64,000 nt of DNA from DT-110 sp964342305 (GTDB taxonomy: Bacteria; Bacteroidota; Bacteroidia; Chitinophagales; Saprospiraceae). The DNA lies in the NCBI GenBank assembly GCA_964342305.1, contig CAYFGK010000013.1, positions 12,317 to 76,316 of the forward strand, written 5' to 3'. Position 1 is the stretch's first letter; each line of letters opens with the position of its first letter. Positions 35,387-45,200 of the stretch are shown here, in pieces. The notes under the pieces were generated by a model, which did no database searches, was not told the DNA's origin, and saw nothing but the letters and a program-made list of their open reading frames with translations. Both the position numbers and the translations under genes were made by a program.

Positions 35387-36118
35387 ATGGTAGAAAAAGG
35401 AAATGAAAATACACCGCCCACCCAGAAGCAAGGTATGCGACAGTGGGGGCAGAAACTTCAAGCTGAGAACTCCTGGACAATGTTCAAGGTGATCTCAGAA
35501 TTCGTTGAAGGCTTTGAAAGCCTCAACCAGATTGGTCCTTGTATTTCCATCTTTGGATCCGCCCGGACCAAGCCCGATCACCCCTATTACAAAAAAGCGG
35601 TGGACATCGCCCGCAGGCTGACCGAAGAAGGGTTTGGCGTTATTACGGGGGGTGGCCCCGGTATTATGGAGGCCGGAAACAAGGGGGCTTCACTGTACGG
35701 TGGAAAATCAGTGGGACTAAATATCGATTTGCCCTTTGAGCAGGGATCTAACCAATACGTTGACTACGACAAGAACCTGAGCTTCCGCTACTTTTTTGTC
35801 CGCAAGGTGATGTTTGTAAAGTACGCTCAGGCATTTGTAGTACTACCGGGAGGCTTCGGCACGATGGACGAATTATTCGAAGTACTCACCCTGGTTCAAA
35901 CGAATAAGATCACCAAACTGCCGATTATTTTAGTTGGTAAAACGTACTGGTCGGGGCTGCGTGACTGGATCAAACAAACCATGCTGGAGGATGCCCATAA
36001 TATTAACGAAGTAGACCTTGATCTGATGCCGATCGTGGAAGATCCGGAGGAAGTCATCGACATTATCCGTAAGTTCTACGATCGAAAAGAAAAACTGGGA
36101 CCGAATTACGAACTCTAG
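35387..36118 (+). CDS. LOG family protein (cytokinin-riboside-monophosphate phosphoribohydrolase-like)
   Basis: A 243-aa Rossmann-fold protein of the LOG family, with both signature motifs: GGGPGIMEAGNKGA and PGGFGTMDELFE (the PGGxGTxxE active-site motif). LOG enzymes hydrolyse nucleoside 5'-monophosphates (AMP or cytokinin ribotides) to base plus ribose-5-phosphate; database labels as lysine decarboxylase are historical errors. An N-terminal extension of about 40 polar residues precedes the fold. No signal peptide. A hairpin separates it from the response regulator. Confidence 0.9.
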   Translation: MVEKGNENTPPTQKQGMRQWGQKLQAENSWTMFKVISEFVEGFESLNQIGPCISIFGSARTKPDHPYYKKAVDIARRLTEEGFGVITGGGPGIMEAGNKGASLYGGKSVGLNIDLPFEQGSNQYVDYDKNLSFRYFFVRKVMFVKYAQAFVVLPGGFGTMDELFEVLTLVQTNKITKLPIILVGKTYWSGLRDWIKQTMLEDAHNINEVDLDLMPIVEDPEEVIDIIRKFYDRKEKLGPNYEL

Positions 36119-36262
36119 TCGTCAGAATCAGGTCATTGGTATGATTCCACGGTGCACTTGGTAGGATTTTAGTTGTTACGGTAGACAAGGCAGGCAACCA
36201 ATCTGCCATTTTATTCGTTCTTAGAGCGATTTGCCTAATGTTACGTTAAAAGTTTACGCACA

Positions 36263-36517
36263 GTGGTAGTATACAAAACCCGAACGGCTACAGAGGATCA
36301 TTTTATGCAAATGGTATCCTGGATCCTGGACATCCCAAGTAATCAAATGAATCCGCATACTGATTTTGTGGACGATTTATACCTTGATCCGTTGGAACGG
36401 GAACTCCTCATTGCCAAATTAGAACGTTCCTACGGTGTCGTACTGAGCCCGGAGGAAGTGGCATCTATTGATACCATTCAGGATGCTTGCAGATGTTTTC
36501 AACAACACGCTGCCTGA
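36263..36517 (+). CDS. Acyl-carrier-protein-like protein lacking the phosphopantetheine serine
   Basis: An 84-aa protein with a four-helix ACP-like pattern: acidic helix-2 entry DFVDDLYLDPLERELLIAKLERSYGV, then SPEEVASIDTIQDAC resembling the ACP helix-3/4 region. The canonical DSL motif that carries 4'-phosphopantetheine reads DPL here, so the attachment serine is replaced by proline. It cannot be a conventional carrier; it may be a structural or regulatory ACP mimic. The frame opens with GTG at 36263; an ATG at 36305 would remove only 14 residues before helix 1. It lies between the LOG gene and a bidirectional terminator. Confidence 0.6.
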   Translation: MVVYKTRTATEDHFMQMVSWILDIPSNQMNPHTDFVDDLYLDPLERELLIAKLERSYGVVLSPEEVASIDTIQDACRCFQQHAA

Positions 36518-36531
36518 TCGCTAAGAACACA

Positions 36532-36573
36532 AAAACAAAAAGCCCGCATCTGTCTTCAGATGCGGGCTTTTTT
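36532..36573. terminator. Bidirectional intrinsic terminator
   Basis: Stem AGCCCGCATCTG / CAGATGCGGGCT with TCTT loop (36541-36568), A-rich left and a T-run right. It sits between the ACP-like gene (+) and the anti-sigma gene (-). Confidence 0.92.
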
Positions 36574-36598
36574 ATTCCTTTCATTGGGTACGGGGTAC

Positions 36599-37393
36599 TT
36601 ACCCCACGTTTCCAATTACAAATAGCTGATCGAGGTTTGGAGTAGGGTTGCCACCGGCTGTTTCAAGGGTCACAGCAAAAGCTTGTGCCCCTTCAATGAA
36701 GGGTACGGATATCAGGTCGCCGCCGGATGCATCGATCTCAAAGACGCCCATATCGACGGGGTTGCCATCGATCAGAGCCCACAGCTGGTAGGTCATATCA
36801 TTGGGTGGAGCCGGCAGGCTGCCCGCCGACAGGAGCGCTACCTGATCGGAAGGATTAAAGTAGACGGTTGCCAGAGCGTCCGGAGCGTTATCAGTGCCTT
36901 CCATTCTTACCGGCACGGTACTCTGATTGGAAAGCACGTCCAGGCTCCGGGATAATTGATCGTTCTGTGCCTGGATCTCATCACAATCCTCCTGAAGGGT
37001 TTGCAGATTTGCCTGAATCTGTTCCAGATCATTTTGGGTATTGCGCTGCTGTGAGAAGGCCCAAATAGCAGCAGCTACCCCAATGAGTGCTAAGAATCCG
37101 AAAATCCAGGTAGCAGCACCGCTGCCGGATCGCGCTGAAGGTTTTTCCGCGGCTGGTGCAGCGGAGGTCTGGGGAGCTACTTTCTCTAGTACGGCAGTAA
37201 GAGTGCCCGCCGGCGGTGGAGTGCCGTACATGACAGCATATTTCTCCAGTGCCATCTCAATTCGATCGAGTTCAGCTCTCACCTCCGAATGCTGTACGGC
37301 CATGCGCTCTACTTCGGCCGATTCAGCGGTGGTGGTATCCCCGAGCAGATATTGCTCCAGAATACCGGATGATATGTACGCTTGGATGTCCAA
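36599..37393 (-). CDS. Anti-sigma factor, RskA (anti-sigma-K) family
   Basis: A 264-aa membrane protein. The N-terminal cytoplasmic part (residues 1-70) resembles a zinc-less anti-sigma domain; one membrane helix at about 94-113; a short coiled coil (about 116-155); and a C-terminal extracytoplasmic RskA domain with TYQLWALIDGNPVDMGVFEI and a final beta region. It holds the partner sigma factor inactive until an envelope signal causes proteolysis. The sigma gene is 73 bp upstream in the same operon. The divergently oriented CHRD protein is a plausible target. Confidence 0.9.
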   Translation of the reverse strand: MDIQAYISSGILEQYLLGDTTTAESAEVERMAVQHSEVRAELDRIEMALEKYAVMYGTPPPAGTLTAVLEKVAPQTSAAPAAEKPSARSGSGAATWIFGFLALIGVAAAIWAFSQQRNTQNDLEQIQANLQTLQEDCDEIQAQNDQLSRSLDVLSNQSTVPVRMEGTDNAPDALATVYFNPSDQVALLSAGSLPAPPNDMTYQLWALIDGNPVDMGVFEIDASGGDLISVPFIEGAQAFAVTLETAGGNPTPNLDQLFVIGNVG

Positions 37394-37466
37394 TGTCCTT
37401 CGATTGTTGTTTACAAGAAATATTCGTGTTGCTTAGTTGCTCTTCAGTCTTTAGTTCCGTTGCTTA

Positions 37467-38045
37467 TTAAAACAGTAGTCTCATAACCCCTTCATCACCG
37501 AGTACGGATCGCAGGGTGGAAATGGCTTTACGAACACGGGTTTTAACCGTACCCAGTGGCATATCCAATGCTTCACTGGCTTCTTTTTGGGTGTATCCTT
37601 TAAAGTATAATAGGTTGATGATGCGCTGTTCGTCTTGGGAGAGTGTCTTCAAAACCTTTCGGAGACCGGGATCATTAATGCGCGCATCCTCACTTAGGTT
37701 GCTGTCATTATATACGTAGTCGGGTAGTGTTTGAGTTTTACCGTCCTGTTTAAAATTTTTCGAACGTGTAATATCGATGGCTGTATTCCTGGCTATTCGG
37801 GCCAACCAGGTAAATAAACGTCCTTTCCCTTCCTTGTACTGATCCATATTATCCCAGGCTTTCATCAATACATCCTGCAGGGCTTCCTGGGCTACTTCGG
37901 CCTGGGGTAGTCGCTCCAGCAAAATCCGGTAAAGAGCCGCTGAATAATTGTCGTGCAGTAAAACAAGTCCGGTCCGGTCTCTGGTTCGAATGAGCCGGAC
38001 AATTTTCTGGGATAAGTCTTCGGTAGGTCTATTGGATGTTGGCAT
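37467..38045 (-). CDS. ECF sigma factor, SigK-like
   Basis: A 192-aa sigma-70 family protein with region 2 (FTWLARIARNTAIDITRSKNFK) and region 4 (YFKGYTQKEASEALDMPLGTVKTRVRKAI, a helix-turn-helix for the -35 element). The pairing with an RskA-type anti-sigma gene places it in the SigK-like ECF group. It is preceded by a TACATTTG -7 element (38066-38073) 21 bp upstream and by an inverted repeat in the divergent region. It probably autoregulates and controls the adjacent CHRD gene. Confidence 0.93.
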   Translation of the reverse strand: MPTSNRPTEDLSQKIVRLIRTRDRTGLVLLHDNYSAALYRILLERLPQAEVAQEALQDVLMKAWDNMDQYKEGKGRLFTWLARIARNTAIDITRSKNFKQDGKTQTLPDYVYNDSNLSEDARINDPGLRKVLKTLSQDEQRIINLLYFKGYTQKEASEALDMPLGTVKTRVRKAISTLRSVLGDEGVMRLLF

Positions 38046-38065
38046 GCGCTTTTTGTAAGACTAGG

Positions 38066-38073
38066 CAAATGTA
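38066..38073 (-). promoter_or_regulatory. -7 promoter element (TACATTTG) for the sigma/anti-sigma operon
   Basis: Exact TAnnTTTG on the minus strand, 21 bp upstream of the sigma factor start. No -33 box with normal spacing is visible. Confidence 0.55.
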
Positions 38074-38151
38074 AGTGGGGGCCATTCAAAGGTACTTTTT
38101 TAAATCCAAACGTCAGGAATGCTTCGTATGTGAATTTGACGACACAAAGCG

Positions 38152-38178
38152 GGTTGTTTACGTCAATCGTCAACAACC
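38152..38178. promoter_or_regulatory. Inverted repeat in the sigma factor / CHRD divergent promoter region
   Basis: GGTTGTTTACG (38152-38162) and CGTCAACAACC (38168-38178): an 11-bp inverted repeat with one mismatch and a 5-nt loop, 47 bp upstream of the CHRD start. Could be an operator or an ECF-promoter-associated hairpin. Confidence 0.55.
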
Positions 38179-38225
38179 TGCATGTGTGTCCGTTAAAGTA
38201 GCATTTCAATCACAAAAGATACTCT

Positions 38226-41200
38226 ATGAGACGAGTTTACGCATTTTTATTTTTTGTATTAATTGGTGGGCTAGCCGTATTACAGGCTCAGGATACCTAC
38301 CGGGCCACCTTGTCGGGCCGTCATGAGGTGTTGCCGGTATTAAGCAACGGTTCAGGATCTGTTGAAGCCGTACTTGATGGTAATGAATTAACAGTCACCG
38401 GTTCCTTTAGTGGTTTAGACGGTATGTTTGATGCGTCCGTTGCCGGCGGTTCTCACCTGCATATTGGGTATGCCGGTGAAAACGGTCCTATCGCCATTGA
38501 ACTCGATGCGAATACCTCACTGGACCTGCGAAGTGGAACTTACGAAGCTGTTTCCAATACCTACACCCTTACCGATGATCAGGTGATAGCCCTGCAGGAG
38601 CGCCGAATGTATTTTAATTTGCATACGGATATGTTCCCCGGCGGAGAACTTCGCGGGCAATTACTACCCGCTTCCGATGCCACCTATTACATCAACCTCT
38701 TGGGTAGCAATGAGGTACCCAGCGCCATGACGCAGGCAAGTGGTGCCCTGACTCTGGAAGTCAGAAATGACTCCCTATTCGTTGCGGGGGCGTTTTCCGG
38801 GCTGGAGGGTGATTTTGATGCCTCCATTGCGGGAGGAGCCCACCTGCATACCGGAATGGCCGGAGAGAATGCCGGGGTGGATATTCTGCTGAATGCCACC
38901 ACTAATGCCGACCTGAAAGGCGGTGTTTTTGCGGCAGCCGATAACGGCTTTGCTCTGGATGCCGGCCAGATGGACCTGCTGGAAGCTCGCGGATACTACG
39001 CCAACCTCCACTCAACAACCTTTCCCGGCGGTGAGCTACGCGGACAAGTAACGGGCATGGCCCAGGCGGTGTTCCGCGCCCATTTATCGGGAATGAACGA
39101 AAATCCGGTTGTTGTGAGTGGCGCCGGCGGACAAATACTCGGTGAATTGCACGGCGATAGTCTGATCGTCCACGGTAGCTTTGACGGACTGGAAAGTCCC
39201 GTCGCAGTTGCTATTGCCGGCGGTTTACATCTGCACGTAGGAGCAGCCGGTTCGAATGGTCCCGTTGCTATTCCCCTATCGGCCGATTTTGATGCCGATC
39301 AGCAGGGAGGTAGTCTCCATCCTGCATCGAATACCTATACATTGGACTCCGATGCCCGGGCGGCACTAATGGCCCGCGGAATTTACCTGAATATTCACTC
39401 TAATCAGGAACAATCGGGTGAAATTCGGGGGCAAATGTTGCCCGAAGCTCAGATCATTTTTCACGGTAACCTCTCAGGTGTGCAGGAAGTACCGGATGTA
39501 ACGACTACTGCCTACGGTGCTATCAAAGGTGAGCTGAACGGTAGTATGCTCACCGTTTCCGGCTCGTACAATGGGCTAAGTGCCTTGGTCGACGTCAGCA
39601 TTGCCGGTGGGGCACACCTGCACCAGGGAGCTGCCGGAGCAACCGGTGGTGTTGATTTTGTGTTGACCTCCGACTTTGATCTGGACATGACCGCCGGCGC
39701 TTTTTCGGCAGGCAACAACTCCTTTGAGTTGGATTCAGCTCAGGTAGCTGCTCTGCGAGCCCGTAAATACTATGCTAATATTCACAGCCTTAACTTTGGT
39801 GGTGGTGAATTGCGTGCACAACTTTTGGCGGAAGCCAATTACTATTTCACGACCCCTCTGTCCGGTGCCGTGGAAGTGCCCACTCCAATCGATACTGATG
39901 CGCGCGGCCTCTTCATCTTTGAGGTACGCGGTGAATCAATGGTCGGTGTCGGATCGCTGAGCGGGCTTTCCAGCGCTATCGATACTGAAATTGCCGGTGG
40001 GGCACACCTGCACGCGGGTATGGCCGGTGAAGCAGGTCCCGTTATCAAACTGCTGAACCTGACGATCGATGGCGGTACCAGTGCAACCCTGGAAGCCTCA
40101 GATAATTTAATTGATATGACGGAAGGCCAGTTAGATACTCTCCGTGATCGCGGCTATTACGCCAATATTCACACCACGAATTACGGAGCCGGTGAATTGC
40201 GCGGACAAACGCTGCCAATGGCAACCGCTTATCTGACTACGACTCTTGCCGGCATAAATGAAGTACAACCGGTAATGACCGCCGCCTCCGGTGGATTGGC
40301 CGTCGAATTGAACGGTGATATTCTGACAACTACGGGCTCCTTTGCCAACCTGGAAAGTGCCTTCGATGCCAGTATCGCCGGCGGAGCTCACCTGCATACG
40401 GCAGGACCAGGAGCAAACGGTGGTGTTGATATACTCCTCAATACGGATGTATCAATGGATACTACCGCCGGGGTGTACCGCGCTGATAATAACCGCGATA
40501 CCCTGACCGAAAGCCAGATCATGACTTTCCTCGAAGGTGGGTATTACGCTAATATTCATACCCTGGGTAACCCGGGTGGTGAATTGCGCGGACAGATACT
40601 TCCGCAACTGAACTTCTTCCCCGACAATGCCCCCGATATCACGGGGCCGGTCGATGGTGTGGAATTGACTCTGGAGGGCGCACTGTCCACTTTGTTGAAC
40701 ATCACCTGGATGGATAGCGCCGAAGATGAAACCGAAGTTGCTTATATCTGGCAGGCCGCCATTGATGCTGACTTTGATACCCTTGTCTTTCAGGCAAATA
40801 CGGGTAGCAACGCACAGCTTGATCTTACTTACGGAGCCCTGGATACCCTGCTCGCCAGCCTGGGTGTGGAAGCGGGGGCAACGGCCACCGTATACCACCG
40901 CGTAGTCGCCACCGACGGATCCAATCAGACACCTGGAATGGGATCCGTGGCGAATTTCACCCGTGCGATGTCAACCAATACCGAAAACCTGTTGGCCGAC
41001 GGTTCCAGCTTTATGGCCTACCCAACCGTTACCAGCGGAAACATTCGATTAGAAGCCCAATTGCGTGAAGCGGGAACCATGGAGGTCACCATTATGAATG
41101 CCGTAGGACAACCAGTCCAACGCATCCGTGCCATCGGTACGGGCGAACGTCTGCAGGAGAATATTGACCTGAGTGGGCGATCGGCCGGTATGTACTGGAT

Positions 41201-41258
41201 CCAACTCCGCGTTGACGGTCAACCCGCTGCTACCCAGCGCGTACTGCTGCGTAACTAA
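38226..41258 (+). CDS. Secreted protein with six CHRD domains and a T9SS sorting domain
   Basis: A 1010-aa exported protein (signal peptide ending GLAVLQAQ). Six CHRD domains of about 128 aa each start near residues 23, 152, 281, 410, 538 and 666. Each has the core AGGAHLHxGxAGxxG and closes with YYANIHTxxFPGGELRGQ. A linker Ig-like region (about 800-920) and a C-terminal T9SS type A sorting domain (about 925-1010) follow. Function of CHRD in bacteria is unknown; animal CHRD is part of chordin. Likely a surface-displayed structural or binding protein. Divergent from the SigK-like/RskA pair. Confidence 0.9.
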   Translation: MRRVYAFLFFVLIGGLAVLQAQDTYRATLSGRHEVLPVLSNGSGSVEAVLDGNELTVTGSFSGLDGMFDASVAGGSHLHIGYAGENGPIAIELDANTSLDLRSGTYEAVSNTYTLTDDQVIALQERRMYFNLHTDMFPGGELRGQLLPASDATYYINLLGSNEVPSAMTQASGALTLEVRNDSLFVAGAFSGLEGDFDASIAGGAHLHTGMAGENAGVDILLNATTNADLKGGVFAAADNGFALDAGQMDLLEARGYYANLHSTTFPGGELRGQVTGMAQAVFRAHLSGMNENPVVVSGAGGQILGELHGDSLIVHGSFDGLESPVAVAIAGGLHLHVGAAGSNGPVAIPLSADFDADQQGGSLHPASNTYTLDSDARAALMARGIYLNIHSNQEQSGEIRGQMLPEAQIIFHGNLSGVQEVPDVTTTAYGAIKGELNGSMLTVSGSYNGLSALVDVSIAGGAHLHQGAAGATGGVDFVLTSDFDLDMTAGAFSAGNNSFELDSAQVAALRARKYYANIHSLNFGGGELRAQLLAEANYYFTTPLSGAVEVPTPIDTDARGLFIFEVRGESMVGVGSLSGLSSAIDTEIAGGAHLHAGMAGEAGPVIKLLNLTIDGGTSATLEASDNLIDMTEGQLDTLRDRGYYANIHTTNYGAGELRGQTLPMATAYLTTTLAGINEVQPVMTAASGGLAVELNGDILTTTGSFANLESAFDASIAGGAHLHTAGPGANGGVDILLNTDVSMDTTAGVYRADNNRDTLTESQIMTFLEGGYYANIHTLGNPGGELRGQILPQLNFFPDNAPDITGPVDGVELTLEGALSTLLNITWMDSAEDETEVAYIWQAAIDADFDTLVFQANTGSNAQLDLTYGALDTLLASLGVEAGATATVYHRVVATDGSNQTPGMGSVANFTRAMSTNTENLLADGSSFMAYPTVTSGNIRLEAQLREAGTMEVTIMNAVGQPVQRIRAIGTGERLQENIDLSGRSAGMYWIQLRVDGQPAATQRVLLRN

Positions 41259-41263
41259 AATCC

Positions 41264-41433
41264 ACCGGGGTTGGGACATGGGTAGGTAAATTGCTGAATG
41301 TCCCAATCACGCGTTGTATTTGGTAAGGGTATGGTAGTAGCACCTGCTTAAATCCCAATGCCCTCTACCTGCTACCGGAAGGTTGAGCCTTGATTACCAT
41401 CAATTCAAGGACTGGTCTGCGCTCAACCTCCCG
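41264..41433 (+). repeat. Dispersed multi-hairpin element, copy D (forward orientation)
   Basis: Left hairpin with GGGACAT/ATGTCCC arms (about 41274-41304), GTTGTATTTGGTA centre with GTAGTAG...CTACCTGCTACC, right hairpin GGTTGAGC/GCTCAACC (41381-41388 with 41421-41428) ending CTCCCG. Five bp after the CHRD stop. Confidence 0.78.
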
Positions 41434-41490
41434 ATAAAATTTTTAACGGTTTTTGGAGACTTATAATTTGGAATAGGTTGTTTTGAAGTG

Positions 41491-41520
41491 GGGCCACCGC
41501 AAGGTGGTCCCATCTTTTTT
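41491..41520 (+). terminator. Terminator-like hairpin with GCAA tetraloop
   Basis: GGGCCACC-gcaa-GGTGG-T-CCC followed by ATC and six T. It ends only 16 bp before the ATG at 41537, so it may terminate CHRD readthrough or act as a leader attenuator. Confidence 0.7.
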
Positions 41521-41536
41521 ATACCTTTCGGTAAAA

Positions 41537-42148
41537 ATGGCCTACAATCGACGTTCCCATAGTCTGGAGCAGGTCGCCTACAAACTGGGATTATCCTGGG
41601 TAGGTGACGACACAGATCGCACCCTGCCTTTCCTCCGGGATTTTCAGCTGTTGCGTGGCCATAGCAAGAAGATCAAACATCTGATGGAGGAGCGTGACGG
41701 CCTGCTGGAGACGGATATCCGGATCTTCGATTACCAGCATGTTATCTCGGCCGGGAATTCACATAAAAAAGAAAATCAAACCGTCTTTTTCGTCCAATCC
41801 CAAAATCTGGGTCTACCGGAACTCTACCTGCGCCCGGAGCATTTCCTGCACAAAGTCGGGGAATACCTGAATCTGACCCGTGACATCGACTTTGAAGCAC
41901 ATCCCGATTTTTCCAGGCAATACCGTTTGACCGGTAAGGACGAAGATTTCATACGCGCTTCATTTAACGAGCATGTGCTGCATTTCTTCACCTTCAATAA
42001 AAAATGGTCGTTCGAGGGGGTGAACTACTATTTTATACTCTACCGCCGGAATAAACTGATACCGCCCGGTGAGATCGAGCGGTTCTACCAAATGGGAAAG
42101 CACCTGATGCACATGCTGAAATCCGAGTTTCCACCGGCAGATGCCTGA
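41537..42148 (+). CDS. Conserved Bacteroidota hypothetical protein
   Basis: About 203 aa, soluble, with no signal peptide or membrane helix. Recognisable blocks are LLRGHSKKIKHLMEERDGL, ETDIRIFDYQHVISAGNSHK, TVFFVQSQNLGLPELYLRPEHFLHK and HVLHFFTFNKKWSFEGVNYYFILYRRNK. I recall closely similar small proteins in many Bacteroidota but no named function. The ATG at 41537 is chosen because upstream codons in the frame run through the terminator hairpin. It stands alone, before dnaE. Confidence 0.8.
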   Translation: MAYNRRSHSLEQVAYKLGLSWVGDDTDRTLPFLRDFQLLRGHSKKIKHLMEERDGLLETDIRIFDYQHVISAGNSHKKENQTVFFVQSQNLGLPELYLRPEHFLHKVGEYLNLTRDIDFEAHPDFSRQYRLTGKDEDFIRASFNEHVLHFFTFNKKWSFEGVNYYFILYRRNKLIPPGEIERFYQMGKHLMHMLKSEFPPADA

Positions 42149-42298
42149 GTGTGGAAAACTTGTGCATAGTACATCCAAAAGGTGCCACAAATTGTTTCTA
42201 TCTTTCAACAAGCTATAGCTCCTTTTGGAAAAATGTGGGTGGCTGCCTGAATTGGGTATCCCAAAGCAAGCAGCTCCTCAAAAAAGTCCAGCACGATT

Positions 42299-45200
42299 AT
42301 GCCTGACTACGTTCACCTCCATTGCCATACCCAGTATTCATTGCTCGACGGAGCCTCCGAGATCGGAGCCATGATGGACAAGGCCGCCGCCGACGGGCAG
42401 AAAGGGGTCACCCTTTCGGATCACGGCAATATGTACGGTGCCTTCAAATTCGTGGCCGAGGCGGAACGCCGCGACCTCAAACCCATCATTGCCTGTGAGT
42501 TCTATCTGGTAGAAGATCGCCACAAAAAATCGTTCTCGCGGGCCGCAGGGGAGAAGGATGACCGCTATCATCAGTTGCTCATCGCTAAGAATACCAAGGG
42601 GTACGAGAACCTGTCCAAGCTCTGCTCACTGGGTTTTATCGAAGGCTTGTACGGCAAATTTCCACGCATCGATAAGGAGTTAGTCCTGCAGTACCACGAG
42701 GGTATCATCGCAACTTCTTGCTGCATCGGTGCCGAGATACCGCAAGCCATCCTGAAAGGACAGATCGAGGAAGCCGAAGAAAAACTCAAATGGTGGCTGG
42801 ACCTGTTCGGGGAGGACTTTTACATCGAACTACAACGCCATCGCGGACTGGAGAATATCGATGGCACCGGGGTGAGTCAGGAGGATATTAATCAACAGCT
42901 GCTGGCTTTCGCCAAAAAATACAATGTCAAGGTCATCTGTACCAATGACTCCCACTACGTGGAAGAGGATGATTACCTGCCCCACGATATCTTGCTCTGC
43001 ATCAATACGAACAGCCTGATCGAGGATGAAAAGCGGTTTCGCTTCCCGAGTTCCGACTTCTATTTCAAGTCGCAAGAAGAAATGAACCAGCTGTTCAAGG
43101 ATGTCCCCGAATCCGTGGATAACACCATGGAGATTTACGATAAAGTGGACTCCCTCAAGCTGGCCAGGGATATTTTGCTGCCGGCTTTTCCCATGCCGGA
43201 GCGATTCAAGACGCAGGACGAATACCTGCGCCACCTCACTTACGAAGGTGCTAACAAACGCTACGGGACCATTACGCCAGAAATACGGGAGCGACTAGAT
43301 TTTGAGTTGTCCGTCATCGAACAGTCGGGCTATCCGGGATATTTCCTGATCGTGCAGGATTTCACGACGACCGCCCGCGAGATGGGGGTGTCGGTGGGGC
43401 CGGGGCGTGGTTCGGCCGCGGGATCGGCGGTGGCCTACTGCATCGGGATCACCAACGTAGACCCCATCAAATACGATCTCCTGTTCGAGCGCTTCCTAAA
43501 CCCCGAGCGGGTGTCCATGCCGGATATTGATATCGACTTCGACGATGAGGGGCGGCAAAAGGTGATCGATTACGTAATCGATAAGTACGGGCAAAACCAA
43601 GTGGCTCAGATCGTGACCTACGGTACCATGGCCGCCAAGATGTCGCTGCGCGACGTAGGCCGGGTACTCGATATTCCATTGCCCGAAGTGGACCGCGTTG
43701 CTAAAACCTTCCCCGCTCACCTCAAGGCTACCTTGAATAAGGTGCTGGCCGACGGAGATGTCGACGGGAAACTCAAAGGTGCCCTGAATTCGGAAGAATT
43801 AGAAAAGGCCTACCAGTTCCGGAAGATGGCGGAAGCCGGCGACGATGTCGGACACATGATTCAAACCGCCAAAAAGCTGGAGGGCTCCGTACGCAATACG
43901 GGAATCCACGCCTGTGGAGTGGTGATCACGCCGGATGAGATCACCAAGTACGTACCGGTAAAGGCCGACAAGGATACCGGTATGCTGGTCTCCCAGTTCG
44001 ACAACAGCGTCGCGGAAGATGCCGGTCTGTTGAAGATGGACTTCCTCGGCTTAAAAACCCTGACCATCATCAAGAAGGCAGTGGCAATGGTGAAAGCCAA
44101 CCACGGGGTGGAACTCGACATGGATCTGGTGCCCCTCGACGACGAGGAAACGTATAAATTGTTCCAGCGAGGGGAAACGATCGGCATTTTCCAGTACGAG
44201 AGTTCGGGAATGCAGAAATACATGAAAGAACTGGTCCCTTCCGCTTTTGAGGACCTGATCGCCATGAATGCACTGTACCGCCCGGGACCACTGGAGTATA
44301 TTCCCGAGTTTATTGACCGTAAGCACGGCCGCAAACCCGTGATCTACGACCTCGATGAGATGCAGGAGTACCTGGAAGAAACCTACGGTATTACGGTGTA
44401 CCAGGAGCAGGTGATGTTGCTTTCGCAAAAATTGGCCGGCTTTACCAAGGGCCAGGCCGATATGCTGCGGAAAGGCATGGGTAAAAAGAAGAAAAAGATC
44501 ATCGATATGCTCCACCCTAAATTCCTGGAGGGTGGAAAAGAACGCGGGCACTCGGAAGAAAAGCTGCAAAAGATCTGGAAAGACTGGGAAGCTTTTGCCT
44601 CTTATGCCTTCAATAAGTCGCACTCAACCTGCTATGCATTTGTGGCTTTTCAGACCGCCTACCTGAAGGCCCATTATCCGGCCGAATTTATGGCCTCTGT
44701 ACTGACCAATAATAAAAATGATATTTCCAAGGTGACCTTTTTCCTGGAGGAGTGTAAGCGCATGGGGCTGACGGTGCTCGGACCTTCCGTGAACGCCTCC
44801 CTCTCGGATTTTTCGGTCGATCAGGAAGGCAATATCCGATTTGGCTTGTCCGCCATCAAAGGAGTCGGTGAAGGACCCGTGGAGGAGATATTGACCAATC
44901 GCGCAGAGCACGGTCCTTTCGAAAGTTTCTTCGATATGATGCGCCGTCTGAATCTGCGCTCCGTCAATAAAAAGGTACTGGAAAGCCTGGCCCTTAGTGG
45001 CGGGCTGGATTGTTTTGAAGCTGACCGGGCTCTTTATTTCACCCCCTCCGACAAATACGACACTTTACTGGAGCACGCCCTGCGGTACGGAAACGCCTAC
45101 CACGCCCAAAAAAGTCAGGCCAAAAATTCACTATTCGGTGAAACAGACGAGGTGATGATTCCCGAACCGAAGCTACCGGAATACCGCACCTGGCCGCTGG

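Noticed and set aside
35387..36118. Naming the LOG protein a lysine decarboxylase
   Set aside because: PGGFGTMDE and GGGPGIMEA are LOG motifs; the decarboxylase label is a known misannotation of the family.
36263..36517. Calling the ACP-like gene a functional acyl carrier (acpP)
   Set aside because: The attachment serine is absent (DPL instead of DSL) and no fatty-acid synthesis genes flank it.
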